From assembly GCA_913058255.1 (NCBI GenBank), contig CAJXQU010000001.1, positions 310,001 to 374,000 of the forward strand: a stretch of 64,000 bases of DNA, read 5' to 3'. Below the pieces are notes generated by a model, which saw only the letters and a list, made by a program, of their open reading frames with translations, did not search any database and had not been told where the DNA came from. Positions 8,813-18,618 of the stretch are shown in pieces (positions within the stretch are counted from its first letter, which is position 1; each line of letters begins with the position of its first letter). Origin of the DNA: an uncultured Pseudomonadota bacterium. GTDB taxonomy: Bacteria > Pseudomonadota > Gammaproteobacteria > CAJXQU01. The position numbers and the translations under genes were made by a program.

Positions 8813-9229
8813 ATGCAAGCACGTGTTAAATGGGTCGACCATATGTCATTTTTAGGTGAATCAGGCAGTGGTCATTCAGTTGTTATGGATGGAGCGCCAG
8901 AATCCGGTGGTCGAGATCTTGGAATACGTCCAATGGAGATGTTATTAATCGGCATGGGCGGCTGTGCATCTTTTGATGTTGTTGCGATGTTAAAAAAAGC
9001 TCGACAAGATATTTTTGATGTTGAAGTTGAGTTAAATAGTGAGCGTGCGGAAGATATCCCGAAAGTTTTTACCAAGATCCATGCGCATTTTATTGTCCGT
9101 GGCCGAAATATAAAGGAATCTCAGGTTAAGCGTGCGATCGAGCTATCGGCGGAAAAATACTGCTCAGCATCGATTATGCTTGGTGAGACTGCTGAGATCA
9201 CGCATGATTATGTGATCGAGGAAATATAA
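8813..9229 (+). CDS. yhfA: OsmC/Ohr family protein, YhfA-like
   Basis: 138 residues with the two family cysteines, in GMGGCASFDVV and EKYCSASIM. These match the peroxidatic and resolving cysteines of OsmC/Ohr proteins, though YhfA-type members have no proven peroxidase substrate. TAGGAG lies upstream of the ATG. It is divergent from the crp-like gene, a conserved arrangement. Its 3' end meets the ABC ATPase gene tail to tail with a 22-bp overlap. Confidence 0.88.
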   Translation: MQARVKWVDHMSFLGESGSGHSVVMDGAPESGGRDLGIRPMEMLLIGMGGCASFDVVAMLKKARQDIFDVEVELNSERAEDIPKVFTKIHAHFIVRGRNIKESQVKRAIELSAEKYCSASIMLGETAEITHDYVIEEI

Positions 9230-9921
9230 GCTTCTTCTAACGTTTTTACACCAAACTGCTCGCAACAGGACTGTGGACTACCGATAAATTGTGGCTGGCC
9301 TTCGTGCAAGATAATTATTTCGTCACAGAGCATTTCTACATCGGCTAATAAGTGAGTGCTGAAAAACAAGGTTTTTCCTTTGCTTTTTTGATCGAGTAAA
9401 TAGCGTTTGAATAAGCTCCGCGCTTTTGGATCGAGTCCGCTCATAGGCTCATCCAAAACAAGCAGATCTTTATTGCTCATTAGAACAGCAGCTAACCCGA
9501 GTTTTTGAGCCATACCTTTTGATAGTGCATGGACGGGCTTTTTCAGAGCGGCAAAGTCAAGATCCAAAGCCGCGATGACTTCATCACGAACTGTGGCATC
9601 AAACGGTTCGTGATACATGCGAACCATATGTTGTAAAAAGTCATTACCGGTGACGAAGTAGGGAGGGATAAATCGTTCAGGCAAAAAAGCCAATGGCGAT
9701 CGAGCTTCAGTATTTTGATGCGGCATACCAAAAATTTCTATTTCACCGGACTGAATATCACAAAAATCCAATAGACATTGGATTAAGGTGGTTTTACCCG
9801 CGCCATTTTCACCGATCAACCCTACAAACGATCCCCGTTCAATGACCAGAGATAAACTTTTCAAGACATGTTGTTTTGCGTAATATTTATTGATGTTGGT
9901 GAATTTTAGTGCAGGTGTCAT
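9208..9921 (-). CDS. ABC transporter ATP-binding protein, ABC-2 exporter type
   Basis: 237 residues from the ATG at 9919-9921, the start that best matches typical family N-termini; ATG 9939 and TTG 9981 are in-frame alternatives and none has a strong ribosome binding site. Walker A GENGAGKTT, a variant signature LSKGMAQKLGLA (Lys in place of the usual second Gly), Walker B LLVLDEP and the H-loop FFSTHL are all present. The CcmA/NatA-like architecture suggests it powers an ABC-2 export permease, but no permease gene is adjacent. An ABC-2 permease without an ATPase lies at 43405-44172; pairing them is speculation. Confidence 0.85.
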   Translation of the reverse strand: MTPALKFTNINKYYAKQHVLKSLSLVIERGSFVGLIGENGAGKTTLIQCLLDFCDIQSGEIEIFGMPHQNTEARSPLAFLPERFIPPYFVTGNDFLQHMVRMYHEPFDATVRDEVIAALDLDFAALKKPVHALSKGMAQKLGLAAVLMSNKDLLVLDEPMSGLDPKARSLFKRYLLDQKSKGKTLFFSTHLLADVEMLCDEIIILHEGQPQFIGSPQSCCEQFGVKTLEEAYISSIT

Positions 9922-10057
9922 GTCTAAATTATCAAGCATCCACGGCGTTGAGTACAGAGCAAGCGATGAAGTTATGTCCAAATATAAATATTAAGCTCTT
10001 ATTACAAAGCAGTGCTATGATTTGATCGTACTATTTTTCGAGAACTTGGAGGAACTT

Positions 10058-10486
10058 ATGAAAAAATTATCTTATCTACTACTCACCATTAGCCTTAGTG
10101 TTAATGCAGGCATCACTCAAGCGATTGATTCCGTTGTTTCAACATCACCAGAGGGTGCGAGTGTTTACATTATTTCGCCGGTTGATGGCGAAACTATTTC
10201 CGGGCCAGTACATATTCTATTTGGTTTAAGTGGCATGGGTGTCGCACCTGCTGGAACCGTTAGAGAGAACACAGGACATCACCACTTGTTGATCGATGGA
10301 GAAGCGTTACCTACGGCGGGGCAAGCTATGGGGAAAGATCTGAAACACTTTGGCGGAGGCCAAACGGAAACGAAAGTGGAGCTACCTAAAGGTAAACACA
10401 CACTACAGTTGATTTTAGGAAACCATTTACATATTCCGCATAACCCACCAGTAGTGTCTGAAGAAATCACCATTATTGTTGAATAA
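10058..10486 (+). CDS. DUF4399 secreted protein
   Basis: 142 residues from the ATG at 10058, chosen because GGAGG lies just upstream and the residues that follow (MKKLSYLLLTISLSVNA) form a good signal peptide; an upstream in-frame ATG at 10022 would bury it. The mature part is one beta domain with the DUF4399 hallmarks ISPVDGETISGPV, a TGHHHLLID histidine run and GNHLHIPHNPP. The conserved histidines suggest metal binding, but family function is unknown. Probably periplasmic. Confidence 0.82.
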   Translation: MKKLSYLLLTISLSVNAGITQAIDSVVSTSPEGASVYIISPVDGETISGPVHILFGLSGMGVAPAGTVRENTGHHHLLIDGEALPTAGQAMGKDLKHFGGGQTETKVELPKGKHTLQLILGNHLHIPHNPPVVSEEITIIVE

Positions 10487-10572
10487 CAGAGAGAGAATAT
10501 ATTTACTGAAAATCGCAACTATCATCATGTGATCAGGTACACTTAATTGGTACAGATTGAGCTTTTATTTCG

Positions 10573-10638
10573 ATAGTTATTTTCTATCGATATCATTAAC
10601 TCAATCAATTTTACAAATAGAAAAGGGGGCGTTATTCT
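10573..10638 (+). promoter_or_regulatory. OxyR-type operator and sigma70 promoter of peroxiredoxin gene
   Basis: ATAG (10573), CTAT (10584), ATTA (10595) and CAAT (10606) are each separated by exactly 7 nt, matching the OxyR tetramer pattern ATAG-N7-CTAT-N7-ATAG-N7-CTAT. The first dyad is perfect and the second degenerate. It directly abuts a -35 TTTACA (10610-10615), a 17-nt spacer and a -10 TATTCT (10633-10638), the placement of OxyR-activated promoters. A peroxide-scavenging gene follows 52 bp downstream. An oxyR gene is not in the window. Confidence 0.65.
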
Positions 10639-10689
10639 GCAATCCCGAACGAACTTTAGATTAAACGACATAATCCAAGAGGAGAAGTC

Positions 10690-11289
10690 ATGAGCGTACT
10701 CGTTACAAAAAAAGCACCTAATTTCACAGCAGCAGCTGTTATGCCTGACGGCAGCATTAAAGAAGATTTCAGCTTGTCTGATTACCGTGGACAATACGTT
10801 GTCCTATTTTTCTACCCATTAGATTTCACTTTCGTATGTCCTTCAGAGTTAATCGCACATGATCACCGTGTTAAAAAATTCGAAGAGCTTGGTGTTCAAG
10901 TTATCGGTGTTTCTATCGATTCACAATTCACTCACCACGCATGGCGTGAAACGCCAATCGACAAAGGTGGTATTGGCCAAGTGGGCTATCCATTGGTAGC
11001 TGATACAACTCAAAAAATCATGAAGAAATATGATATGAAACATCCTGCAGGTGTTGCATTGCGTGGCTCTTTCTTGATCGACAAAGAAGGAATTGTTCAA
11101 TCTCAAAGTGTGAACAATCTACCGCTAGGCCGTAACGTTGATGAAATGGTACGTTTGGTTGAAGCGCTTCAGTTTACTGAAGAGCATGGTGAAGTTTGTC
11201 CAGCAGGTTGGAACAAAGGTGACAAAGGTATGGTTCCTGATGCTGATGGCGTTGCTAACTACCTGTCTGATAACGCAGATAAGCTATAA
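10690..11289 (+). CDS. Typical 2-Cys peroxiredoxin (AhpC/Prx1 type)
   Basis: 199 residues. The peroxidatic cysteine C50 sits in DFTFVCPSE and the resolving cysteine C170 in GEVCPAGW. GGVG-like and YF-like sensitivity motifs of eukaryotic enzymes are not obvious. It reduces hydrogen peroxide and organic peroxides, probably with electrons from a thioredoxin system; trxB lies 0.5 kb downstream. AGAGGAG is the ribosome binding site. The promoter region carries an OxyR-type operator and a strong terminator follows, so it is a single-gene transcript. Confidence 0.95.
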   Translation: MSVLVTKKAPNFTAAAVMPDGSIKEDFSLSDYRGQYVVLFFYPLDFTFVCPSELIAHDHRVKKFEELGVQVIGVSIDSQFTHHAWRETPIDKGGIGQVGYPLVADTTQKIMKKYDMKHPAGVALRGSFLIDKEGIVQSQSVNNLPLGRNVDEMVRLVEALQFTEEHGEVCPAGWNKGDKGMVPDADGVANYLSDNADKL

Positions 11290-11316
11290 GAAGCATTGCA
11301 TTGAAGCAGTAGTTCC

Positions 11317-11348
11317 AAAAAAGGGTGGTTTTAACCGCCCTTTTTTTT
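11317..11348 (+). terminator. Strong Rho-independent terminator after peroxiredoxin gene
   Basis: An A-rich stretch with GGGTGG (11323-11328) pairs with CCGCCC (11335-11340) and is followed by eight T. The A/T flanks make it usable in both directions. Confidence 0.85.
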
Positions 11349-11375
11349 CCAGAAATTTAATGAGAGGTAATTCCC

Positions 11376-11663
11376 ATGTCAAACGAAGGCTACCACGAAC
11401 CCGTTAATGAACTTTCGGATCAAACACGTGACATGCACCGCGCTATAACATCGTTGATGGAAGAGCTAGAAGCGGTCGACTGGTATAATCAACGAGTCGA
11501 TGCTTGTAAGGATGAAGAGCTTAAAGCCATACTCGAGCATAATCGCGATGAAGAAAAAGAACATGCAGCGATGGTTTTGGAATGGATTCGGCGACAAGAT
11601 CCTTCTATGGATAAAGAGTTAAAAGACTATCTGTTCACCGACAAGCCGATTGCCCACACATAA
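11376..11663 (+). CDS. Encapsulated-ferritin-like (EncFtn) protein without targeting tail
   Basis: 95 residues, closely resembling the Rhodospirillum rubrum encapsulated ferritin over its whole core (HEPVNELSD, MEELEAVDWYNQRVDA, LEHNRDEEKEHAAM). The ferroxidase ligands of that protein, two glutamates and a histidine, are present as E30, E60 and H63. EncFtn proteins form decameric rings that oxidise Fe(II) and normally reside inside an encapsulin shell, directed by a C-terminal Leu/Thr/Val/Gly/Ser-Leu type peptide. This one ends shortly after YLFTDKPIAHT with no such tail, and no encapsulin gene is nearby. It follows the peroxiredoxin gene behind a terminator, so it likely has its own promoter. 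Iron detoxification or ferroxidase role is inferred. Confidence 0.88.
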   Translation: MSNEGYHEPVNELSDQTRDMHRAITSLMEELEAVDWYNQRVDACKDEELKAILEHNRDEEKEHAAMVLEWIRRQDPSMDKELKDYLFTDKPIAHT

Positions 11664-11706
11664 ATAAAAGACGATATGATTAGTTTTCCGGCCATTGTGC
11701 ACATGA

Positions 11707-12720
<1,014 letters not shown>

Positions 12721-12726
12721 AATAAT

Positions 12727-15639
12727 ATGTTCGAACTGATCAGAAAACAAAAAATAGACTCTCTGAATATTGAAGCACAGGAATATGTTCATACGAAAAC
12801 GGGTGCGCGTCATTTTCATATGGCTGCTGATGACAACAACAATGTGTTTTCCATCGGCTTTGCTACCGTACCGGAAGACTCAAGAGGCGTAGCGCATATC
12901 CTTGAGCATACTTCGCTTTGCGGCAGTCAAAAATATCCAGTGCGTGATCCATTTTTTATGATGATCAGACGTTCATTGAATACCTTCATGAACGCGATGA
13001 CGAGTAGTGACTGGACGGCGTATCCTTTCGCTTCTCAGTCACGTAAAGATTTTGATAACCTGCTAGAAGTCTATTTAGATGCCGTATTTTTCCCACGCCT
13101 AGATCCGCTGGATTTTGCACAAGAAGGTCATCGTGTTGAGTTTGAAGCAGCTGACGATCCTGAATCTGATCTGGTTTACAAAGGTGTCGTTTTTAATGAA
13201 ATGAAAGGTGCGATGAGTTCGCCTGTTTCACAGCTTTGGCAGGCATCGAATAGTGCACTATTTCCGACCACCACTTATCATCATAATAGTGGTGGTGAAC
13301 CTGCTGAAATTCCTGATCTCACCTATGAGCAATTAAAAGAATTTCATGCTGAACATTATCACCCGTCGAATGCGGTGATTATCACTTATGGGAATTTTCC
13401 GGTTGAAGAGCATCAGAAAAAATTTAATGACTGGGCTTTAGATAAATTTGAAAAGAAAGCGTTAGATTTCTCAGTTCCAGATGAACAACGCTTTACTGAA
13501 CCACAACAGATCACCGTTCCTTACGCACTGGATGCGGAGGAAGATGAAATTGACCCAAGCAAGGGTAAAACGCATGTAGTTATGCACTGGTTATTAGGTC
13601 GAATCACTGATCTGGAAAGCATGATGGACATGCACCTTTTGAATGGTGTGCTGTTAGATAATAGTGCTTCACCTTTGCGACTTGCGTTAGAAAAAACCGA
13701 GTTAGCAAACTCGCCTTCAGACCTTTGTGGGCTCGATAACTCATCGCATGAGGCGAGCTTTATTTGTGGTGTGGAAGGTACTGATCCTGAAAAAGCCGAT
13801 GCGATCGAACAATTGATTCTTGATGTGATCAAAGATGTTGCTGAAAATGGTGTTCCACAAGCAACCATCGAGGCTGTATTGCATCAGTTTGAGCTTGACC
13901 AACGGGAAGTTTCTTCTGGTAGTTACCCTTATGGCTTACGTCTAGCGGGAACAATTTTACCGATGGCATTACACGGCGGAGACCCTATTGCTGCTTTGGA
14001 TCTTGATCCATTACTGAATAAGCTCGGTGAAAAGAGCCAAGATCCTGAGTTTTTGAAAGGCTTAGCCAGAGAACTCCTATTAGAAAACCAACACCGTATT
14101 CGAGTCGTCATGACACCGGATACAGAGCTAAGTGCACAAAAAACAGCAGAGGAAAAGCTGCGTCTAAGAGAGATGAAGGTAGGACTTTCTGATCAAGAAA
14201 AACAAAAAATTATTGAGCTAACAAAACAGCTAGAAGACCGTCAGAATGCTGAAGATGATCCTGAAGTGTTACCTAAAGTTGGTCTTGAAGATGTGCCTGC
14301 AGAGATTCAAATTCCGATCGGTAAAATTAGTCAGATCAATCATCGGAATACTCATTGGTATTCTGAAGCAACCAATGGCCTCACCTATGAAAGTGTGATT
14401 GTGCCTTTGCCTGCCATGACTGAGCAAGAAACTGCATTATTGAGTTTATACACGGATTGTTTGACAGAGCTAGGTGCTGGTGAGAAAGATTATTTAAAGA
14501 TTCAAACCCAACAATCTGCTGTAAGTGGTGGGGTACATGCCTCTTTGAGTATTCGGGGTAAGGTTGATAATACTCAACAGATCAACGCCTTTTTCAGAAT
14601 GGGCGTGTCGGGTTTAAACCGTAAACATACTGATTTTGCAGAATTAATGTATGAACATTTTACTGCTCCAAGGTTTGATGAACTGGAGCGTATTAAAGAG
14701 TTGATCGCCCAAAGTCGTGCCAGTCGGGAAGCTTCTATTACCAGCCATGGTCAATCGTTGGCAATGGCTGCAGCGACATCGGGTTTAAGCCCCTCAGCAA
14801 AACTAGGGCACGAGTGGAATGGATTACTCGGCATTAAGAATCTGATCACATTAGATGAAGGCTTTGAAACGGAAGCAAACCTACGGTTATTTTCTGACAC
14901 ACTGAATTCTATTCATCAGAAGATATTGGCTGCTTCAAACGAATTATTGATCGTCGCGGAAGAGGATAATCATACGAAAATAGCATCGGATTTGAATGCG
15001 CTCTGGAAAACAAACTCAAGCCAGTCAAACGATTTATTCTCGCCAGAATTTTCGCGAGAGAAAGTTCGGCAAGGTTGGATCACAAGCACGCAAGTCAATT
15101 TCTGTGCGAAAGGTTACGAGGCAGTACCGAGCAGTCATCCTGACGCGGTAGCCTTAACGGTACTTGGCCGCTTTCTGCACAATGGCTATTTACATACTGC
15201 GATACGAGAAAAAGGTGGCGCCTACGGCTCTGGTGCATCTTATGATAGCGGCACAGGAACCTTCAAGTTCTTTTCTTATCGTGATCCACGTATGGCAGAA
15301 ACCTTGAACGATTTTGATCGCTCGGTTGCTTGGTTGTTAGAAGGAAAGCATGAATATCGTCAACTAGAAGAATCTATTTTGGGTGTGATCAGCGCCATTG
15401 ATAGACCAAACTCCCCTGCTGGGGAAGCGGTTCAAACACATATGTTGAATCTTCATGGACGACCAGCAGAATATCGACGTGCTAATCGTCAAGCCGTACT
15501 TGGTGTCACAATCGATGATCTTAAACGTGTAGCGGAAAAATACCTGCAACCAAAAATGGCTAATATCGCCGTTGTCAGTAATCCTGCAGAACGTGCCGAG
15601 CTTGAAAAACTCGAACTGGAAATCCTCTCCCTACAATAA
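12727..15639 (+). CDS. M16C zinc metallopeptidase, presequence-protease/insulinase type
   Basis: 970 residues, the size of PreP-type peptidasomes. The inverted zinc motif HILEH is at residues 57-61, with the distal glutamate in VVFNEMKGAM about 75 residues later. The family's middle M16C-associated region and an inactive second half follow, with the GGAYGSGASYD substrate-binding element near residue 830. No signal peptide, so cytoplasmic. It would degrade short peptides inside a closed chamber. It follows trxB by 6 bp and is followed by an unknown gene 5 bp later. Confidence 0.92.
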   Translation: MFELIRKQKIDSLNIEAQEYVHTKTGARHFHMAADDNNNVFSIGFATVPEDSRGVAHILEHTSLCGSQKYPVRDPFFMMIRRSLNTFMNAMTSSDWTAYPFASQSRKDFDNLLEVYLDAVFFPRLDPLDFAQEGHRVEFEAADDPESDLVYKGVVFNEMKGAMSSPVSQLWQASNSALFPTTTYHHNSGGEPAEIPDLTYEQLKEFHAEHYHPSNAVIITYGNFPVEEHQKKFNDWALDKFEKKALDFSVPDEQRFTEPQQITVPYALDAEEDEIDPSKGKTHVVMHWLLGRITDLESMMDMHLLNGVLLDNSASPLRLALEKTELANSPSDLCGLDNSSHEASFICGVEGTDPEKADAIEQLILDVIKDVAENGVPQATIEAVLHQFELDQREVSSGSYPYGLRLAGTILPMALHGGDPIAALDLDPLLNKLGEKSQDPEFLKGLARELLLENQHRIRVVMTPDTELSAQKTAEEKLRLREMKVGLSDQEKQKIIELTKQLEDRQNAEDDPEVLPKVGLEDVPAEIQIPIGKISQINHRNTHWYSEATNGLTYESVIVPLPAMTEQETALLSLYTDCLTELGAGEKDYLKIQTQQSAVSGGVHASLSIRGKVDNTQQINAFFRMGVSGLNRKHTDFAELMYEHFTAPRFDELERIKELIAQSRASREASITSHGQSLAMAAATSGLSPSAKLGHEWNGLLGIKNLITLDEGFETEANLRLFSDTLNSIHQKILAASNELLIVAEEDNHTKIASDLNALWKTNSSQSNDLFSPEFSREKVRQGWITSTQVNFCAKGYEAVPSSHPDAVALTVLGRFLHNGYLHTAIREKGGAYGSGASYDSGTGTFKFFSYRDPRMAETLNDFDRSVAWLLEGKHEYRQLEESILGVISAIDRPNSPAGEAVQTHMLNLHGRPAEYRRANRQAVLGVTIDDLKRVAEKYLQPKMANIAVVSNPAERAELEKLELEILSLQ

Positions 15640-15644
15640 AATAA

Positions 15645-16202
15645 ATGGAAACAGTAAGTTTCTTAGATGATGGCGTACATTTTAAAAACTACGCCATCAT
15701 CCCTGCCTCTGTCTTTCCACATGGCTCAGTGTCATGGACAGATTTAAAAGAAGCAGATCCAGATTGTTGGCCTCCTGAGTTACGTTTGAAATCGGGCGAA
15801 ATTTTGTTTATCTCGGCGGAGAAAAAAGAAGCCCTAGCGATTGCTTGTCTACGGCACAAAATTCCATTGGCCCCGCGTGAAGATATTTGGGGGTTGTTAC
15901 TCGAACCCTTCCTTGATACAGAATTTACAAAAGATGAGCAGCTTCAGACTAACCAAAGATTAATTCAATGTGGTTTCAGTAAGAGTGAAATTGAAGCCAT
16001 TCGGACAAAGCTAGAAAAGAAAATGCTTTTTTATAATAGTTTTGCTTGGGAATGGATTCATCTTGGTTTATACGACTTATTTGCTGCGCAGGGTCTCATA
16101 TCACGCGCTCGACTCGCTTCAATTTCGTCGCATTGGCGAGTCGCTCATAAACAAAAAATCTATTGGTGGGCTATGGAGATTGCTAATCGCAAGTTACTAT
16201 GA
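15645..16202 (+). CDS. Conserved-looking hypothetical protein
   Basis: 185 residues, not recognised. No signal peptide or membrane segment. The N-terminal half is rich in short beta-like stretches; the C-terminal half is helical and tryptophan-rich (FAWEWIHLGLYDL, HWRVAHKQKIYWW). It starts 5 bp after the peptidase stop, with no clear independent ribosome binding site, which suggests translational coupling and a possible accessory role to the peptidase. Codon use looks like its neighbours. It is convergent with hemY. Confidence 0.7.
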   Translation: METVSFLDDGVHFKNYAIIPASVFPHGSVSWTDLKEADPDCWPPELRLKSGEILFISAEKKEALAIACLRHKIPLAPREDIWGLLLEPFLDTEFTKDEQLQTNQRLIQCGFSKSEIEAIRTKLEKKMLFYNSFAWEWIHLGLYDLFAAQGLISRARLASISSHWRVAHKQKIYWWAMEIANRKLL

Positions 16203-16297
16203 GCTTTTGATTGAGTGGAATGACTCAAAGGAAGTAGAAGCATTGCGCAGGTTTTGATCAAGGCAGTGAAACAAAACCTGCGGTTGTCGTTATAACA

Positions 16298-17503
16298 TTA
16301 TTTTATGACAGCAATGGCTTGGGAAGGGTCTGTCGCTAGGAATAGGCCTTTTTTACAACAAGCTGAGGCTTCTTCACTTTTACCCATGTTTTCTAACGTT
16401 TCAGCTAGCTGACGGTAGACTTCTGGACCAGCTCCAAATTCTACCGCTGTTTCCAAGTAGTGTTTGGCCTTTCCCCACAGCTCATTCTTATTACACAAGA
16501 TGCCTAGCACCGTGAGTAGCTTGTGATCTTCCTCGCGAGCAGGTAGCCATTTTTCAGCACGCTCTAGTTGTTTAACAGAATCATTGCCACTAGCAAGACC
16601 GTATAAAGAAATAAGTCGATCGTCCCAACTTTTATTCAAGGATTTTTCGATCAAAGGAATGGTTGCAGCACTCTCAGAGGAGTGAGCTAGTTTTTCCAAG
16701 TAAGTGAAAAGTAGCTCAGGATCTTCTTTTAGTTTTTTCGGCACAGTCGACCAGATCTGTTTGATGTCTGTAATATCAGCATCTGAAGAGCTGAGTAAGC
16801 CTAACCATGTTTTACTTTCCAGTGCTTCAATATTTTCAAGAGGGAGAGCACGGTTTTTCTTCAAACGTTTGATCAGCGGTTGGATAGATTCCCAGTCTTC
16901 ATTCGCAAGGTGAAGGTCTGATAATAAGCTCAAAACGCGTGGGTGGTTTTGGTTATTGGCTAGTAGCTCTTCTAATGTAATTCGAGCCATTTCAGTTTGG
17001 CCTTCTTGCATTTGTAGCTCAGCACGAGTGATGCCAACAGCAACATCTGCCTGAGGTGCTGAGGAGTGAGCAAGCTGTAGATAGTTATCTCGCTTCTCAA
17101 CTTTCCCCATACTTTGGGCTGCTTGTGCGGCACCGAGGTAGTGGATGTAGGATAGACGGTCACTTATCTTTGCATCATGCGAGAGTGAACGTTCTGCAGC
17201 CTCCCAGTTGCCTTCTGTCAGTGCGGCATAACCCTTTGAAAGCGATTTTTGTGCTTTCTTTTCTTTACGATCAGCATTCCAACCACCGACTTTTTTCGGT
17301 GTTGACCAGATATTAGCTAAAATGCGCACCGTATAATAAAGCAGGATACCTGCGAGAATAGTGACTAAAGCAAAAAAGATGAAACTGGTTCGCAAAACCT
17401 GACCATGATAGCCGATGATGATATAGCCGGGATCGTCCATCGCAATAGAGCCGACATAGATTGCCGCCAGCAAAAGTATGAGTGTGGTAAAAAGTAGTTT
17501 CAT
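16298..17503 (-). CDS. hemY: HemY-like TPR membrane protein
   Basis: 401 residues. Two N-terminal membrane segments (about 3-18 and 39-60), a short linker, then TPR-like helical pairs to the C-terminus (for example AALTEGNWEAAERSL and AKHYLETAVEFGAGPEVYRQLAETLENMG, split by a loop). This is the gammaproteobacterial HemY of the hemCDXY operon, a different protein from Gram-positive HemY oxidase. Its precise function in haem metabolism is uncertain. The start overlaps the hemX stop by ATGA. Confidence 0.9.
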   Translation of the reverse strand: MKLLFTTLILLLAAIYVGSIAMDDPGYIIIGYHGQVLRTSFIFFALVTILAGILLYYTVRILANIWSTPKKVGGWNADRKEKKAQKSLSKGYAALTEGNWEAAERSLSHDAKISDRLSYIHYLGAAQAAQSMGKVEKRDNYLQLAHSSAPQADVAVGITRAELQMQEGQTEMARITLEELLANNQNHPRVLSLLSDLHLANEDWESIQPLIKRLKKNRALPLENIEALESKTWLGLLSSSDADITDIKQIWSTVPKKLKEDPELLFTYLEKLAHSSESAATIPLIEKSLNKSWDDRLISLYGLASGNDSVKQLERAEKWLPAREEDHKLLTVLGILCNKNELWGKAKHYLETAVEFGAGPEVYRQLAETLENMGKSEEASACCKKGLFLATDPSQAIAVIK

Positions 17504-18618
17504 GAGGACTGATCCTCTTGGCTAGCTATTTTTTTGTATGCTTTAAGCAGGTTCAATGCTTGAGTTACTTCTGGCATTGAAGGTTTCAGATCGGTACCTT
17601 CCATCTTACCAAGTTCTTCAAGAACGGTTTTTACCGGCGCTGCTTCAACATTAAAATAACGTTGAAGGATGTCAGAAACACGCGTTAATGAAGCCTTCAT
17701 GCTACCGTTATCACGGCGGAGAACTGAGAGCTTTGCACTTGTGAGTTCGAGCTGTAAGTTTTGGTGCAAAAAGTATCTGAGTTCTGGATCAAATAAAATC
17801 TCATCAGGGACTTCTTGATCTTTAATCTCGACCATTTTGATCAAGTCACCCCACATAGAGAGTCCCACATCTTTCCAATCGCCAGCTAATGCTTCTTCTT
17901 TTGACGGGATTTTCATGTCGTTCAGTGTCGGAACGTCAAAATCTTTCAGAGGTAAGGATTCAACACGTGATGTTACATCGGCAATGTACAGAACCATTCC
18001 ACTGATATCGGCATCTTCGACCTCGCGCAGCGCATTCATTTCTTTGATCAGTTGTTCACGAATACTATTCAGATTTGGGTTGCCCAAATCACGTAACTTA
18101 GTATCAGCACCCTGCATAGCTGCGAGCGCTGTTGGTACATCGCGTTCCAGGCTGAGACGCTGTTGTGCAACAGTCAGAAGGTATTCAACTTCCGCAATCA
18201 CCCAATCGGACTCTTGCTTAGGCTTTTTATTTTGAATCGTTTCTAATGTTTCACTGAAAACAGTTTGTTTGCTAGCCAGAGCATCAAGTGTGCTTTTGAA
18301 ATCATTGGTGCTCGACTGTTGCTCTGTAGCGATCGTTGAGACTTTTGATGAGCTTGCTTTAACCTCAGTAGATAAATCACTCATTTTGCCGTCGTACTGT
18401 TGTAACTGCTCATCTGCATGTAGTTGAGATGATTGAAGTTTATCGTATAACCAATAAACAGCACCGCCTCCTAGCAGGAGCACCAATAATACAATTAGTA
18501 AAACAAGACCAGTACTACCACCTTTTGAAGTTTGTACATGTTCTAGTGGTTCAGCGTCTTCATATTGCTCAAACTCAATATCTTCTTCAATGATTTCATG
18601 GGTGTTTTTATCATTCAT
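17500..18618 (-). CDS. hemX: HemX-like protein
   Basis: 372 residues. An acidic N-terminal tail, a single membrane helix (about 34-58, LVLLIVLLVLLLGG), a coiled coil (about 65-130) and a helical periplasmic domain. Often annotated as uroporphyrinogen-III C-methyltransferase, but no SAM-binding methyltransferase motif is visible, so I do not assign that activity. It overlaps hemD by 8 bp and hemY by 4 bp, giving one translationally coupled operon. Confidence 0.9.
   Translation of the reverse strand: MNDKNTHEIIEEDIEFEQYEDAEPLEHVQTSKGGSTGLVLLIVLLVLLLGGGAVYWLYDKLQSSQLHADEQLQQYDGKMSDLSTEVKASSSKVSTIATEQQSSTNDFKSTLDALASKQTVFSETLETIQNKKPKQESDWVIAEVEYLLTVAQQRLSLERDVPTALAAMQGADTKLRDLGNPNLNSIREQLIKEMNALREVEDADISGMVLYIADVTSRVESLPLKDFDVPTLNDMKIPSKEEALAGDWKDVGLSMWGDLIKMVEIKDQEVPDEILFDPELRYFLHQNLQLELTSAKLSVLRRDNGSMKASLTRVSDILQRYFNVEAAPVKTVLEELGKMEGTDLKPSMPEVTQALNLLKAYKKIASQEDQSS

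Noticed and set aside
11138-11407. Overlapping 89-codon frame across the peroxiredoxin end
   Set aside because: Runs through a strong terminator and into the EncFtn start in another frame; no start signal.
16042-16257. Frame overlapping the 3' end of the unknown 185-residue gene
   Set aside because: Out-of-frame shadow of that gene's C-terminus with no ribosome binding site.
17500-18618. Calling HemX a uroporphyrinogen-III methyltransferase
   Set aside because: Common database label, but the protein is a membrane-anchored coiled-coil protein without a SAM-binding methyltransferase motif.
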